From positions 186,001 to 250,000 of the forward strand of contig NZ_JVSP01000014.1 in the NCBI RefSeq assembly GCF_001061665.1: a stretch of 64,000 bases of DNA, given 5' to 3'. Numbering within the stretch: position 1 is the stretch's first letter; each line of letters begins with the position of its first letter. Source of the DNA: Rothia mucilaginosa (GTDB taxonomy: Bacteria; Actinomycetota; Actinomycetes; Actinomycetales; Micrococcaceae). Shown in pieces: positions 9,155 through 18,492 of this stretch. The notes under the pieces are model-generated. The model did no database searches. It was not told the origin of the DNA and saw only the letters and a list, made by a program, of their open reading frames with translations. A program made the position numbers and the translations under genes.

Positions 9155-10855
9155 ATGAGCCCCCAGCCCATCCCCTCCCTCTCCGGATTCAACCCGATCA
9201 TGAGCCGCCGCGTACTGTTCGGCGGCGCAACCGCCGTCGCTGCTGCCGGCGTACTGAGCGCTTGTGGCTCCTCGTCCCCCAAGACCGAGCACAAGGCAAG
9301 CGAAACCCCGTTCTATGAAATCAACGAGCAGGATGCCTCGAAGCTCAAGCAGGGCGGTACCCTGAACCTGAGCACCTACTCCCTTGGTCCGGACTTCAAC
9401 CGCTTCTCCCAGAATGGCTCGAGCACCTCCGTCTCCGAAACCATGGGCATTATCGCCGGTGCCGGCATCTGGCGCAGCACCTTCAAGGGTGAAGACGAGC
9501 TCGACCCCAACTACTGCCTCGGCTTCGAAGCTAAGGAAGTAGACGGCAAGATCACCGCAGAGGTTCGCCTGAACCCCAAGGCAGTCTTCAACGACGGCAC
9601 CCCCATCGACATCGACGCTCTCAAGGCAACCTGGCAGATCCAGCGTGACCCCGAGGGCGAGTACAAGATTGGTGCAGCAGGTATCTACGAATTCATCGAA
9701 AGCGTTGAAGCTATCGATGGCGACCGCTACCACGCACGCGTTGTCCTCAAGACCGCACACAACCCCGTCAAGGGTCTGCTCTTCGGCGGAATCCTGCACC
9801 CGGCAATGCTCGACGTCACCCTCTTCAATGAAGGCTTCGTGGACAACCCCCACCCCGAGCTCGGTTGCGGCCCCTTCACCCTGGCACCCAACGGCTGGAA
9901 CTCCTCCGAGAAGACCTTCACCGCAGTGCCCAACGACAAGTGGTGGGGTGACAAGCCCAAGCTGGACCGCATCGTCGTACGTGAAATGGCAGACGCTGCA
10001 GCTCGCGCGGCATACAAGAACGGCGAACTGGACGCAGTGGAAGCACGTACCCTCAGCGCCTACAACGAGATGAAGGACGTCGCGAACTCCGAAATCCGCC
10101 GCGGTCGCCGCCTCTTCGCCGGCGGCATGAACCTGAACGCACAGCACATCACTGATACCGCCGTGCGTAAGGCAATCTTCCTGGGTATCGACCGTGGTGC
10201 TCTGGCAAAGATTCGCTTCCAGGGTCTGCCCTACGAAGAAGAAGTTCCCGGCTCGATGCTTCTGCTGAGTTCCTCCCAGTACTACCGTGACAACTACCCG
10301 GCACGTAGCCCGGAGGAAGCACGCAAGGTCCTGGAGAAGGCAGGCTACACCAAGTCTGGCGACTTCTACGCGAAGGATGGCAAGACCATCACCCTGAAGC
10401 TGACTACCTTCGGTGATGACGCCACCACCAAGGGTCAGGCACAGACCTTCATTCAGAGCATGAAGGAAATCGGCATTAACTTCGAGCTCGATTCGCGTGC
10501 GCAGTCTGAATTCTCGAAGGTTGTCGGTAACCGCGAGTACGACGTGAGCATCTCGGGCTTCGGTGTGACCTCCGATCCGACCAGCGCTGCCGAGTACTTC
10601 TACTCCTCGAAGAACTGGAACGGCGTCGGCACCCCCGAAATTGACGCTATGGTCGACGAGATGGTTACCATCCTCGATGACGCTAAGCGCGCCGAGAAGT
10701 GCGACGAGATTGAGAAGAAGCACATGAGCGAGGTTTGCCTCTTCATCCCGTTCCTCAATGGCCCGGACTTCAAGGCATGTCGCCCGAAGCTCGCTAACTA
10801 CGGTGCGTTCCTCTTCAAGACCATCGACTGGTCTTCGATTGGCTGGATGGCATAA
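9155..10855 (+). CDS. Peptide ABC transporter substrate-binding lipoprotein (copy 3 of 6)
   Basis: This 566-residue family-5 solute-binding protein starts at the ATG at 9155 because AAGGAG lies just upstream. The frame is open further left, but that stretch is not protein-like. SRR at residues 17-19 and lipobox LSAC with Cys37 mark a Tat-type lipoprotein. Family blocks include FNDGTPIDIDALKATW, VPNDKWWG and a C-terminal NGPDFKACRPKLANYG. Where copies 1 and 2 read MIHMPFS it reads MLLLSSS, a visible divergence in a conserved stretch and perhaps a ligand-pocket difference (inference). It is monocistronic. Confidence 0.88.
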   Translation: MSPQPIPSLSGFNPIMSRRVLFGGATAVAAAGVLSACGSSSPKTEHKASETPFYEINEQDASKLKQGGTLNLSTYSLGPDFNRFSQNGSSTSVSETMGIIAGAGIWRSTFKGEDELDPNYCLGFEAKEVDGKITAEVRLNPKAVFNDGTPIDIDALKATWQIQRDPEGEYKIGAAGIYEFIESVEAIDGDRYHARVVLKTAHNPVKGLLFGGILHPAMLDVTLFNEGFVDNPHPELGCGPFTLAPNGWNSSEKTFTAVPNDKWWGDKPKLDRIVVREMADAAARAAYKNGELDAVEARTLSAYNEMKDVANSEIRRGRRLFAGGMNLNAQHITDTAVRKAIFLGIDRGALAKIRFQGLPYEEEVPGSMLLLSSSQYYRDNYPARSPEEARKVLEKAGYTKSGDFYAKDGKTITLKLTTFGDDATTKGQAQTFIQSMKEIGINFELDSRAQSEFSKVVGNREYDVSISGFGVTSDPTSAAEYFYSSKNWNGVGTPEIDAMVDEMVTILDDAKRAEKCDEIEKKHMSEVCLFIPFLNGPDFKACRPKLANYGAFLFKTIDWSSIGWMA

Positions 10856-10867
10856 GCCGCAGTTTTA

Positions 10868-10922
10868 AGCTCCCCGCCCCTATACGTTTTCGCAGTGTCG
10901 TATGGGGCGGGGGGCTTTTTCT
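10868..10922 (+). terminator. Terminator after binding-protein gene 3
   Basis: AGCTCCCCGCCCCTATACG pairs with a CGTATGGGGCGGGG arm across a 12-base loop and is followed by TTTTT. Confidence 0.85.
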
Positions 10923-11297
10923 TTTAGAGACAGCAGTGCGCCTTAGTAGCCCGTCGATGTGCTTTTAACCTGTAACGATTCTCAAAGCGCCGGTCGTGAC
11001 GCGCTCGCATGTTGACTGGGCATAATATTTCATTTTTTAGTTTTTATACACGGGTTTCGCGAAATCATGCGGACTGAGGGTGCCATATATGCCATTTTTA
11101 TACACTGTACGGTTCTTATAAGGAGTGGAGTGTGGTCTGCACCGCTTCTTTTGAGGGTATACTGTGTTTCAATCACGAAAAATGTGGGGGCTCTCACAAG
11201 GGTTGTCGACAGAGGCTTTGTTGCCACTGGATAAATTGGTGCACAACACCGTGCGCCACGCGATACGCACCCGAGCCCTCCGGCATGAGGAGAACAC
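10923..11297 (+). promoter_or_regulatory. Leader of binding-protein gene 4
   Basis: An AT-rich stretch without a supported gene. The 11-mer TTTTTATACAC occurs twice, at 11041-11051 and 11095-11105. A TATACT -10 candidate lies near 11157-11162. The ribosome binding site is GAGGAGA. The operator motifs of copies 1-3 are not evident here. Confidence 0.4.
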
Positions 11298-13007
11298 ATG
11301 ACTCATCTACGTATTAACCGCCGTACCCTGCTGACCGGCACCGTTGCCCTGGGCACCGTCGGCCTGCTCGCTGCCTGCGGTGGCGGCTCGGACAAGAAGA
11401 TTAACGGCAAGGCTGCTTCGAGTACCGAGGAAATCGTTAAGAACCTCCAAATCAATAAGCAGGACCGCTCCTCCCTCAAGCAGGGTGGCGAGTTCCGTGC
11501 TAGCGTCTCCGCAATCGGCCCGAACTTCAACATTCTGACCCAGAGTGGCTACACCACCGAGAACCTCACCGCATTCGGTGGCCCCTGCAACATTCCCTCC
11601 GCTATCGGCTTCACCTCCCTGAGCCCCGCTGGCGAATACAGCCTCAACGATGACTACGTCTCCGACTACAAGGCAGAGACCGTCGACGGCGTGCAGACCA
11701 TTACCTTCAAGCTCAACCCTAAGGCTGTCTTTAACGACGGCACCCCTGTTGACATTGAAGCAATCCGCGCCGCATGGACCGTCTACCGCAACCCTGAGGA
11801 TGGCTACAACGTCACCGCCACTCCCTTCTGGCAGCAGGTGGCATCCATCGACCCCGTGGATGGCGACAAGACCCACGTCAAGATTGTCATGTCCAAGCCC
11901 CTGTACCCTGCCGAAACCCTCGGCCTGCTCGGTGTACACCCCGCACTGACCGATAAGGCACTCTTCAACGACGGCTTCGTGAACAAGCCTATGGATCAGT
12001 ACTGGTCCGGCCCCTTCAAGATCGGCGAGTGGAACTCTTCGGCTAAGACCCTCACCCTCGTACCCAACGACAAGTGGTGGGGCGAGAAGCCGCTGCTGGA
12101 TCGCATCATCTGGCGCGAAATGGGCGACGAGGCAGAGCGCGCGGCGTTCAAGAACGGTGAGCTGGACAGCATCGGCTTCGCTGGCCTGGCAACCTACAAT
12201 GCCGTCAAGGATCAGCCCGGTGTCCAGATTCGCTCCGGTCAGAACGTCGGTGTCGTCAATCTGCAGTTCAACCCGACCCGCGTGACCGACACCGCCCTGC
12301 GCCGTGCAGTCTTCGCTGCGGTTGACCGCTCCCAGCTGGCTAAGGTCAAGTTCGGCCAGATTAACTGGGAAGAGCCGCTGACCGGCTCCATGATTGCTAT
12401 GCCCTTCCAGAAGGGTTACCAGGACGCTATGCCCACCAACCCCGGAGCCGAGGCTGCGGCAAAGATTCTGGAAGCGGCAGGCTACTCCAAGAACGGCGAT
12501 TACTACGCTAAGGACGGCAAGACCGCTGGCTTCTCCATTACCTACTTCGGTTCGGATGCCACCTCCCTGGCTCAGTTCCAGAACCTCGAGCAGCAGCTCA
12601 AGGCAGCCGGTATCAAGCTCGAGCAGGACAACCAGCCGCAGTCCCAGTTCAACTCGGTGATGGGCTCCAAGCAGTACGACTGCGCCTTCTCCGGTTGGGG
12701 TATTGGCGCTGACCCTGCAGACAGCGTTCAGTACTTCTACACCAGCGAAATCAACGAGGGCGTGGGCGATCCCGAGCTGGATAAGTACATTGCGTCCATC
12801 TACGAGCAGGAATCTCACGATGAGCAGCTGAAGATGGCTGCTGAGGCTGAGAAGCAGCACATGGAGAAGGTCGCTATCTACTTCCCGTACGGCAATGGCC
12901 CTAGCTACGCAGCTGTGAAGGAGAAGCTGGCTAACTACGGTCCTTCCCTCTTCGCAACCAGTTACACCGACCCCAAGCGCTGGGTCAATGTGGGTTGGCA
13001 GAACTAA
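11298..13007 (+). CDS. Peptide ABC transporter substrate-binding lipoprotein (copy 4 of 6)
   Basis: This 569-residue family-5 solute-binding protein begins with NRR at residues 7-9 and lipobox LAAC with Cys27. The signal stretch LLTGTVALGTVGLLAACG is identical in copies 5 and 6, which marks a second subgroup. Family blocks are FNDGTPVDIEAIRAAW, VPNDKWWG, GSMIAMPFQKGYQDAMP and a C-terminal NGPSYAAVKEKLANYGPSLF. Like copies 5 and 6 it ends in WVNVGWQN-type residues. It is monocistronic, with its own leader and terminator. The ligand is unknown. Confidence 0.9.
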   Translation: MTHLRINRRTLLTGTVALGTVGLLAACGGGSDKKINGKAASSTEEIVKNLQINKQDRSSLKQGGEFRASVSAIGPNFNILTQSGYTTENLTAFGGPCNIPSAIGFTSLSPAGEYSLNDDYVSDYKAETVDGVQTITFKLNPKAVFNDGTPVDIEAIRAAWTVYRNPEDGYNVTATPFWQQVASIDPVDGDKTHVKIVMSKPLYPAETLGLLGVHPALTDKALFNDGFVNKPMDQYWSGPFKIGEWNSSAKTLTLVPNDKWWGEKPLLDRIIWREMGDEAERAAFKNGELDSIGFAGLATYNAVKDQPGVQIRSGQNVGVVNLQFNPTRVTDTALRRAVFAAVDRSQLAKVKFGQINWEEPLTGSMIAMPFQKGYQDAMPTNPGAEAAAKILEAAGYSKNGDYYAKDGKTAGFSITYFGSDATSLAQFQNLEQQLKAAGIKLEQDNQPQSQFNSVMGSKQYDCAFSGWGIGADPADSVQYFYTSEINEGVGDPELDKYIASIYEQESHDEQLKMAAEAEKQHMEKVAIYFPYGNGPSYAAVKEKLANYGPSLFATSYTDPKRWVNVGWQN

Positions 13008-13087
13008 AGCCATAGGCTAATTTTCTGGGTTCCTATTCGGTGGTTTCTGAATTTTTGGAGGCGCCGGCATAAGACTCCGGAGGGTAA

Positions 13088-13135
13088 AGTCCCGCGGTAT
13101 TCCGCCTTAGAGGCGGGGTGCCGCGGGACTCTTTT
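13088..13135 (+). terminator. Branched terminator after binding-protein gene 4
   Basis: AGTCCCGCGG at 13088-13097 pairs with CCGCGGGACT at 13121-13130 around an inner CCGCCT/AGGCGG hairpin, followed by CTTTTG. Confidence 0.85.
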
Positions 13136-13414
13136 GTTTCTCGGGGGAGGGTCGGCTGAAATTGAGGGAAGAAAAGTTTCTGCTGAAATATTTCCCGTAA
13201 AAGGTGAGGCGGGTCATGCCGTATGGGTTTTGTGTGTATACTAATCCCAATGCAAACGTGCGTTCCATCATAGATGTGCATCACGAGTATGCGGGGTGGG
13301 TTGTGTTCCCCTACCCTCAGATTGTCGAGATGGCGCCACGTTTCAACACTCATCCCGGGCCGGGAGCGCATGGTACCTCACGTGCGCATCCCGGTCCTCA
13401 GACAAGGACAGATC
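13136..13414 (+). promoter_or_regulatory. Leader of binding-protein gene 5
   Basis: A -10 candidate TATACT follows GTGTG near 13236-13241; no good -35 is seen. AAGGA precedes the chosen ATG at 13415. The reading frame is open to 13274, but the encoded extension lacks signal-peptide character. No gene is seen in the leader itself. Confidence 0.4.
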
Positions 13415-15115
13415 ATGACCACTTTCACCCTCAACCGCCGCGCCCTGCTCACCGGCACCGTCGCCCTGGGCACCGTAGGCCTGCTCGCAGCCTGCGGCGG
13501 CAACTCCTCCAAGACCGAAACCAGCGCTCTCTCCGCCGGCGACGACCTCTCAAAGGCAGTCTCCTACAACGAGAAGGACCGCTCCGCCCTCAAGGATGGC
13601 GGCGAACTGCGCCTGAGCGCTGACGGCATCGGCCCGAACTTCAACATCCTCAACACCAACGGCTACACCGCCGGCAACCTGAACATTCAGGCAGCCATCA
13701 ACTCCGCCTTCACCGGCGGCTTCTACGCCGACTTCCGCGGCGAGTCGCACATGAACGAGGACTACGTCACTGAGTACAAGGCGCAGACCGTTGACGGCGT
13801 GCAGACCGTGACCTTCAAGATCAACCCCAAGGCAGCCTTCAACGACGGTACCCCCATCGACGTGAACGCCGTCAAGAGCTACCAGACCATCTACACCGCC
13901 GCGGCATCCGGTTCGGACTACCAGATCACCCCCTCGCCCATCTGGGAGCAGGTCGCAAGCGTCGAGGCAGTGGACGGCGATACCCGCCACGTGAAGGTCA
14001 CCATGTCCAAGCCCTGGTACCCCATCGAAGGCAGCTTCACCTCGTTCCTGCACCCGGCATTCGCCGACCCCAAATTCTTCAACGACGGCCTGAACGACAA
14101 GCCCCTCGACCAGTACTGGGCAGGCCCCTTCAAGGTCGGCGAGTGGAACTCCTCCTCCAAGGTGCTCACCGTCGTCCGCAACGACAAGTGGTGGGGCACC
14201 AAGCCCGCCCTCGAGCGCATCACCTGGCGTGAAATGAGCTCCCAGGCAGAGCAGGCAGCCTACAAGAACAACGAAATCGACTACGTGGACGCCAGCACCC
14301 TCAGCTCCTACAACGAGCTCTCCGGCGTGGCAAACACCGACATTCGCAAGGGTAGCGCTCTCAGCGTGGGCAACTACGAAATCAACCCCGAAAAGGTGCC
14401 CCTGCCCGTCCGCCGCGCATTCGTTGCAGCCCTCAACCGTGAGCAGCTGCAGAAGCTGCGCTACGAGAAGCTCGGCTGGAAGGAAACCCTGCCCGGCTCC
14501 ATGTGCATGCTGCCCATGCAGGAAGGCTACCAGGACAACTACCCGACCAAGCTCGGCAAGGATGTCGCCACCAAGATCCTTGAGGATGCGGGCTACACCA
14601 AGTCCGGTGACTACTACACCAAGGACGGCGCTAAGGTCTCCTACCCGGTTATCACCTTCGGTAGCGACCCGGTTGTCAGCTCCACCGCCCAGTTCCTGGT
14701 GCAGCAGATGAAGGAGATTGGCATCGAGCTGACCATCGAGAACCACGGTGCCTCCGAAATGTCGAGCATCATCTCCTCGAAGAACTTCGCGATTAAGACC
14801 GGCGGTTACGGCATCACCACCTCTCCGGTGGATGCAGCGAACTACTTCTACATCTCCGAGACCAACAACGGTCACGGCAAGGACCTGGACTCGCTCGCAG
14901 CCACCATGATGTCCACCGAGGACCCGAAGGAACAGCTCAAGATCATGAACGAGCTGGAGAAGCGCCACCTGGACGAGGTCGCCATCTACGTGCCCACCCA
15001 CAACGGCCCGAACTTCAAGGCGTGCCGTAAGGGCCTGGCGAACTACGGCCCCATGCTCTTCGGTCTGCCCTACTACAACCCGAACGTATGGATCAACGTC
15101 GGTTGGGAGAAGTAA
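13415..15115 (+). CDS. Peptide ABC transporter substrate-binding lipoprotein (copy 5 of 6)
   Basis: This 566-residue family-5 solute-binding protein starts at 13415, which places NRR at residues 7-9 and Cys27 in LAAC, matching copies 4 and 6. Family blocks are FNDGTPIDVNAVKSYQ, VRNDKWWG, GSMCMLPMQEGYQDNYP and a C-terminal NGPNFKACRKGLANYGPMLF. It carries MCMLPMQ where copies 4 and 6 carry MPFQ, so it is the odd member of the second subgroup. It ends in WINVGWEK. It is monocistronic, closed by a long hairpin terminator. The ligand is unknown. Confidence 0.9.
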   Translation: MTTFTLNRRALLTGTVALGTVGLLAACGGNSSKTETSALSAGDDLSKAVSYNEKDRSALKDGGELRLSADGIGPNFNILNTNGYTAGNLNIQAAINSAFTGGFYADFRGESHMNEDYVTEYKAQTVDGVQTVTFKINPKAAFNDGTPIDVNAVKSYQTIYTAAASGSDYQITPSPIWEQVASVEAVDGDTRHVKVTMSKPWYPIEGSFTSFLHPAFADPKFFNDGLNDKPLDQYWAGPFKVGEWNSSSKVLTVVRNDKWWGTKPALERITWREMSSQAEQAAYKNNEIDYVDASTLSSYNELSGVANTDIRKGSALSVGNYEINPEKVPLPVRRAFVAALNREQLQKLRYEKLGWKETLPGSMCMLPMQEGYQDNYPTKLGKDVATKILEDAGYTKSGDYYTKDGAKVSYPVITFGSDPVVSSTAQFLVQQMKEIGIELTIENHGASEMSSIISSKNFAIKTGGYGITTSPVDAANYFYISETNNGHGKDLDSLAATMMSTEDPKEQLKIMNELEKRHLDEVAIYVPTHNGPNFKACRKGLANYGPMLFGLPYYNPNVWINVGWEK

Positions 15116-15168
15116 AAATCTAAGCGTTGAGCACCGCTCACACACTCCATAAGGGGTAAAAGCGCTAC

Positions 15169-15216
15169 AGCGGCGTGTTACAGAAGGATTAAAACCTTCT
15201 GGAGCACGCCGCTTTC
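15169..15216 (+). terminator. Terminator after binding-protein gene 5
   Basis: AGCGGCGTG at 15169-15177 pairs with CACGCCGCT at 15205-15213 around an inner CAGAAGG/CCTTCTG hairpin. The T-run is short (TTTCCC). Confidence 0.75.
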
Positions 15217-15372
15217 CCGTTCCTCAGAGATTTGCACGGATATACTTAAAACAAATGCGGGCATTCTGCCTGCGACCCCGGCAGAGACTGTCCTCCCGCC
15301 GGGTTGGAGCGTTAGTTGCGCACCGTTCGCGCGCCGCCTCCACAACACTGCGAATACTCTAGGAGAAATTCC

Positions 15373-17076
15373 ATGAAGAGCATGTCTGTCTCTCGCCGTA
15401 CCCTCCTGACCGGCACCGTTGCCCTCGGCACCGTTGGTCTACTGGCTGCCTGCGGCAGCTCGAAGGAAAAGGTTGGCGGTAGTGCCGCTAACAACGCTGA
15501 AGATATTCTGAAGAACCTTCAGGTCAACAAGCAGGACCGTTCCTCCCTCAAGCAGGGCGGCACCCTGACTCTCGCGGCTACCGCCCTGGGCCCGAACTTC
15601 AACCTGCAGACCCAGAGCGGCTACACCTCCAGCAACCTGGACGCCCTGGCACCCTGCAACATTCCCGCCGTGATGGGCTTCTACACCATGAGCCCCGACG
15701 GCGAAGGTACCCTCAACCCCGAGTTCTGCACCGAGCACAAGACCGAGACCGTCGATGGCGTGCAGACCGCGACCTTCAAGATCAACCCCAAGGCTGCCTT
15801 CAACGACGGCACCCCCATGGACGTGAACGCTGTTCGCGCCATGTGGAAGGTCTACAGCGCAGTCACCGACAACCCCTACCACATCACCGATAACCAGATG
15901 TGGCAGCAGGTGGAAAGCATCGAGGCAGTGGACGGCGACGACCGCCACGTCAAGGTCACCATGAAGACCCCGTACTACCCCTCCGAGGGTCTGTGCGCCT
16001 TCGCAATTCACCCTGCTCTGGAAGACGTCAACCTCTTCAATGACGGCTTTGTCGACAAGCCCCTCGACCAGTACTGGGCAGGCCCCTTCAAGATTGGTGA
16101 GTGGAACTCCTCCCAGAAGGTGCTCACCCTGGTCAAGAACGACAAGTGGTGGGGCACCCCGGCTCTGCTGGATCGCATTATCTGGCGCCAGATGGACTCC
16201 GATGCAATCCGTGCAAGCTTCAAGAACGGCGAACTGGACGCCTTCACCTTCGTGGGTGCAACCAGCTACAACGCTGTGAAGGGTCAGGCAGGTACCGAGA
16301 TTCGCCAGAGCCAGAACACCAACGTCAACATTATTCAGCTGAACCCCAAGCGCATCGAGGACCTGGCACTGCGCCGCGCAATCCTCGCAGCTGTGGACCG
16401 TGAGCAGATCGCTAAGGCATACTTCTCGCAGCTCGGCTGGACCGAGCCGCTGCCCGGCTCCATCATCGCAATGCCGTTCCAGAAGGGCTACCAGAACAAC
16501 TACGCTGGTGACACCGGTGCACAGGCAGCTGGCAAGATTCTGGAGGCCGCAGGCTACTCCAAGTCCGGCGACTACTACGCTAAGGGCGGCAAGACTGCCA
16601 GCTTCGCCCTGACCTCCTTCGGTTCCGAGGCTGTCTACCAGGCTGTCTACCAGATCCTGGAGCAGCAGCTGAAGTCTGCAGGTATCCGCCTGACCTCCGA
16701 CAACCAGCCGCAGTCGAACTCCAACTCCGTGCTCGGCCAGAAGAGCTACGAAGCAATCTTCACCGGTTGGGGCGTTCTGCCCGACCTGGCATCCTCGGCA
16801 CCCTACTTCTTCACCACCGAGGTGTTCGGAGTCGGTGACCCCGAGGTTGATAAGCTCATCGAGAAGCTGCAGAACACCGAGAACGAGGACGAGCGCATCA
16901 AGATCGCCAACGAGGCGGAGAAGCTCTACTACGAGAAGGTCGCTGTGTACCTGCCCTACGGTAACGGCCCGATGTACGCCGCTGTGAAGGCAAAGGTTGC
17001 GAACTACGGTCCGTCCCTGTTCAAGCAGAGCTACACCAGCGCTGACTACTGGGTCAACGTCGGCTGGCAGGAATAG
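15373..17076 (+). CDS. Peptide ABC transporter substrate-binding lipoprotein (copy 6 of 6)
   Basis: This 567-residue family-5 solute-binding protein starts at the ATG at 15373, preceded by AGGAGA. A start 57 bases upstream is possible but would bury the signal peptide. SRR at residues 7-9 and LAAC with Cys27 make it a Tat-type lipoprotein. Blocks include FNDGTPMDVNAVRAMW, VKNDKWWG, GSIIAMPFQKGYQNNY and NGPMYAAVKAKVANYGPSLF. It is closest to copy 4. It is the last gene of the array and ends at a strong terminator. The ligand is unknown. Confidence 0.9.
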   Translation: MKSMSVSRRTLLTGTVALGTVGLLAACGSSKEKVGGSAANNAEDILKNLQVNKQDRSSLKQGGTLTLAATALGPNFNLQTQSGYTSSNLDALAPCNIPAVMGFYTMSPDGEGTLNPEFCTEHKTETVDGVQTATFKINPKAAFNDGTPMDVNAVRAMWKVYSAVTDNPYHITDNQMWQQVESIEAVDGDDRHVKVTMKTPYYPSEGLCAFAIHPALEDVNLFNDGFVDKPLDQYWAGPFKIGEWNSSQKVLTLVKNDKWWGTPALLDRIIWRQMDSDAIRASFKNGELDAFTFVGATSYNAVKGQAGTEIRQSQNTNVNIIQLNPKRIEDLALRRAILAAVDREQIAKAYFSQLGWTEPLPGSIIAMPFQKGYQNNYAGDTGAQAAGKILEAAGYSKSGDYYAKGGKTASFALTSFGSEAVYQAVYQILEQQLKSAGIRLTSDNQPQSNSNSVLGQKSYEAIFTGWGVLPDLASSAPYFFTTEVFGVGDPEVDKLIEKLQNTENEDERIKIANEAEKLYYEKVAVYLPYGNGPMYAAVKAKVANYGPSLFKQSYTSADYWVNVGWQE

Positions 17077-17130
17077 AGTAGGCGAGAGTAATACCGTTTC
17101 AGGTAATGCTCTAGTCATCCTGTAGGACTC

Positions 17131-17174
17131 AAAATCCCGGGTACTCTCACAAGAGAGTGCCCGGGATTTTTCTG
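17131..17174 (+). terminator. Terminator after binding-protein gene 6
   Basis: AAATCCCGGGTACTCTC pairs with GAGAGTGCCCGGGATTT across ACAA (one mismatch) and is followed by TTTCTG. Confidence 0.88.
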
Positions 17175-17264
17175 TTCCCCTTGTTCTGTGTCCTTCAGCG
17201 GGACACGTTAGCGGGATATGTAATTACAAAAACTGGGGGAGGGGAGTGCCGCCCTAACCGGTTG

Positions 17265-18293
17265 CTACCACTCGCCCATGTACAGGGAACGCTCCTGCAG
17301 GTACCTCAACAGGTTCGGGTTCTGCCGCAGATAGAAGATGCGGTAAATGCCGCCTCCAACGACGATAAACGCCAGCGGGAAACCTAAAATCACGAGCACA
17401 CGGCTCATATTAGCTGGCAAATCAAAAGGAGCGCCGCTGGTTGCGACCAGCACAATCCACAGAGAATATCCAGCGCAAGCTATCGGGGTACCCCACATTC
17501 CGCGCACCAGCCAGCTCACCAGCGTCACCGCAATGACCCACGCGAGTGCCAACGTGAACTGATGCCGCTCCGCGTGAGCCCAGGGGAGAGCCCCCACGAA
17601 GATAATTGCGGGGATGCCGAGGTAACCGGGGATATTCAGTGAGGCAAGAATGTTTACGCAAAAGTAGCCCAGGAAAATAGCGCTCAACGACGAAGACAGG
17701 AACAGGTGCAGGGGTATCGTGCCGTCGCCACTATAGGCTGCGGTGGGGCCTGCATACACGGTTTCAAACATGAGGGTTAGCGGAGTCATCATGTATTCAA
17801 TCCAGACCACCAGCGCAAACGCACCGAAAATGCCGAGAGCCTGCATCAGCGCAATCAGCCGTGAACGCGCATCGTGAGGAATGGTGAAGCTCTGGCCCTT
17901 CGCCTTGACGCCGCAGAGATGAACGACAGCCACCATTGCCGCGATGCACAGTACCCAGCGCACGAGGACCCCCGGCAGCTCAGGAAGACCTCCATAAGCC
18001 CCCGTAGCGGGGTCGCCCCAGGCTCCGGGGAGCAGCGTAATAGCGTGAGTACCCTCGGGGAGGCTGGTGGAGGAAGCAAGCCGGTGCGGCTCGTAGATAA
18101 CCCACCACAGAAGGCACGCTGGAATCAGCGCGGAGAGCTTACGCAACAGAACCGGAAACGGCGCGGACTCGTAGACGAGCGCCTCAAGATTGAGCCGGCG
18201 CATCAGCCGTCGAACAGGAGAAAGAGCATGCAACTCTTTTTGCTGCTCTTCCCACACCCCGGTATCCCATGTCCTAGTATCAGAAGACATCAT
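17265..18293 (-). CDS. Multi-pass membrane protein of unknown function
   Basis: This protein of about 342 residues has a polar N-terminus of about 50 residues, eight or nine hydrophobic segments, and a short basic-polar tail. I recognise no family motif. The ATG at 18293 is preferred because GGGAG lies four bases before it; a GTG five codons upstream is possible. It is convergent with the binding-protein array and downstream of the PTS gene on the same strand, but a strong terminator separates it from the PTS. Its role is unknown. It could be a small permease, or an integral membrane enzyme of unknown type. Confidence 0.7.
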   Translation of the reverse strand: MMSSDTRTWDTGVWEEQQKELHALSPVRRLMRRLNLEALVYESAPFPVLLRKLSALIPACLLWWVIYEPHRLASSTSLPEGTHAITLLPGAWGDPATGAYGGLPELPGVLVRWVLCIAAMVAVVHLCGVKAKGQSFTIPHDARSRLIALMQALGIFGAFALVVWIEYMMTPLTLMFETVYAGPTAAYSGDGTIPLHLFLSSSLSAIFLGYFCVNILASLNIPGYLGIPAIIFVGALPWAHAERHQFTLALAWVIAVTLVSWLVRGMWGTPIACAGYSLWIVLVATSGAPFDLPANMSRVLVILGFPLAFIVVGGGIYRIFYLRQNPNLLRYLQERSLYMGEW

Positions 18294-18441
18294 CGTACTC
18301 CCTATCACGTGAGAACTTCCTTGTTGAGCTTATTATCACATTAGCAGAAATACCCCCCCCGGCCAGTGCCTAAACCCCAGCAAACCCGGCCCAAAGACTC
18401 AGCACATCAGGAAGCAGGGCATAAGGGAAAGGGAGCATAAG

Positions 18442-18476
18442 GAAAGGGGCCCCACCACAATGGTGGGGCCCCTTAG
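18442..18476 (-). terminator. Terminator after the PTS gene
   Basis: AAGGGGCCCCACCA at 18444-18457 pairs with TGGTGGGGCCCCTT at 18461-18474. Read on the minus strand the hairpin is followed by TTTCCTT. Confidence 0.85.
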
Positions 18477-18492
18477 AGCCTCAGAAAGCGAA

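Noticed and set aside
4950-17076. Possibility that some of the six binding-protein genes are pseudogenes
   Set aside because: All six are full length with start signals, lipoboxes and conserved C-termini.
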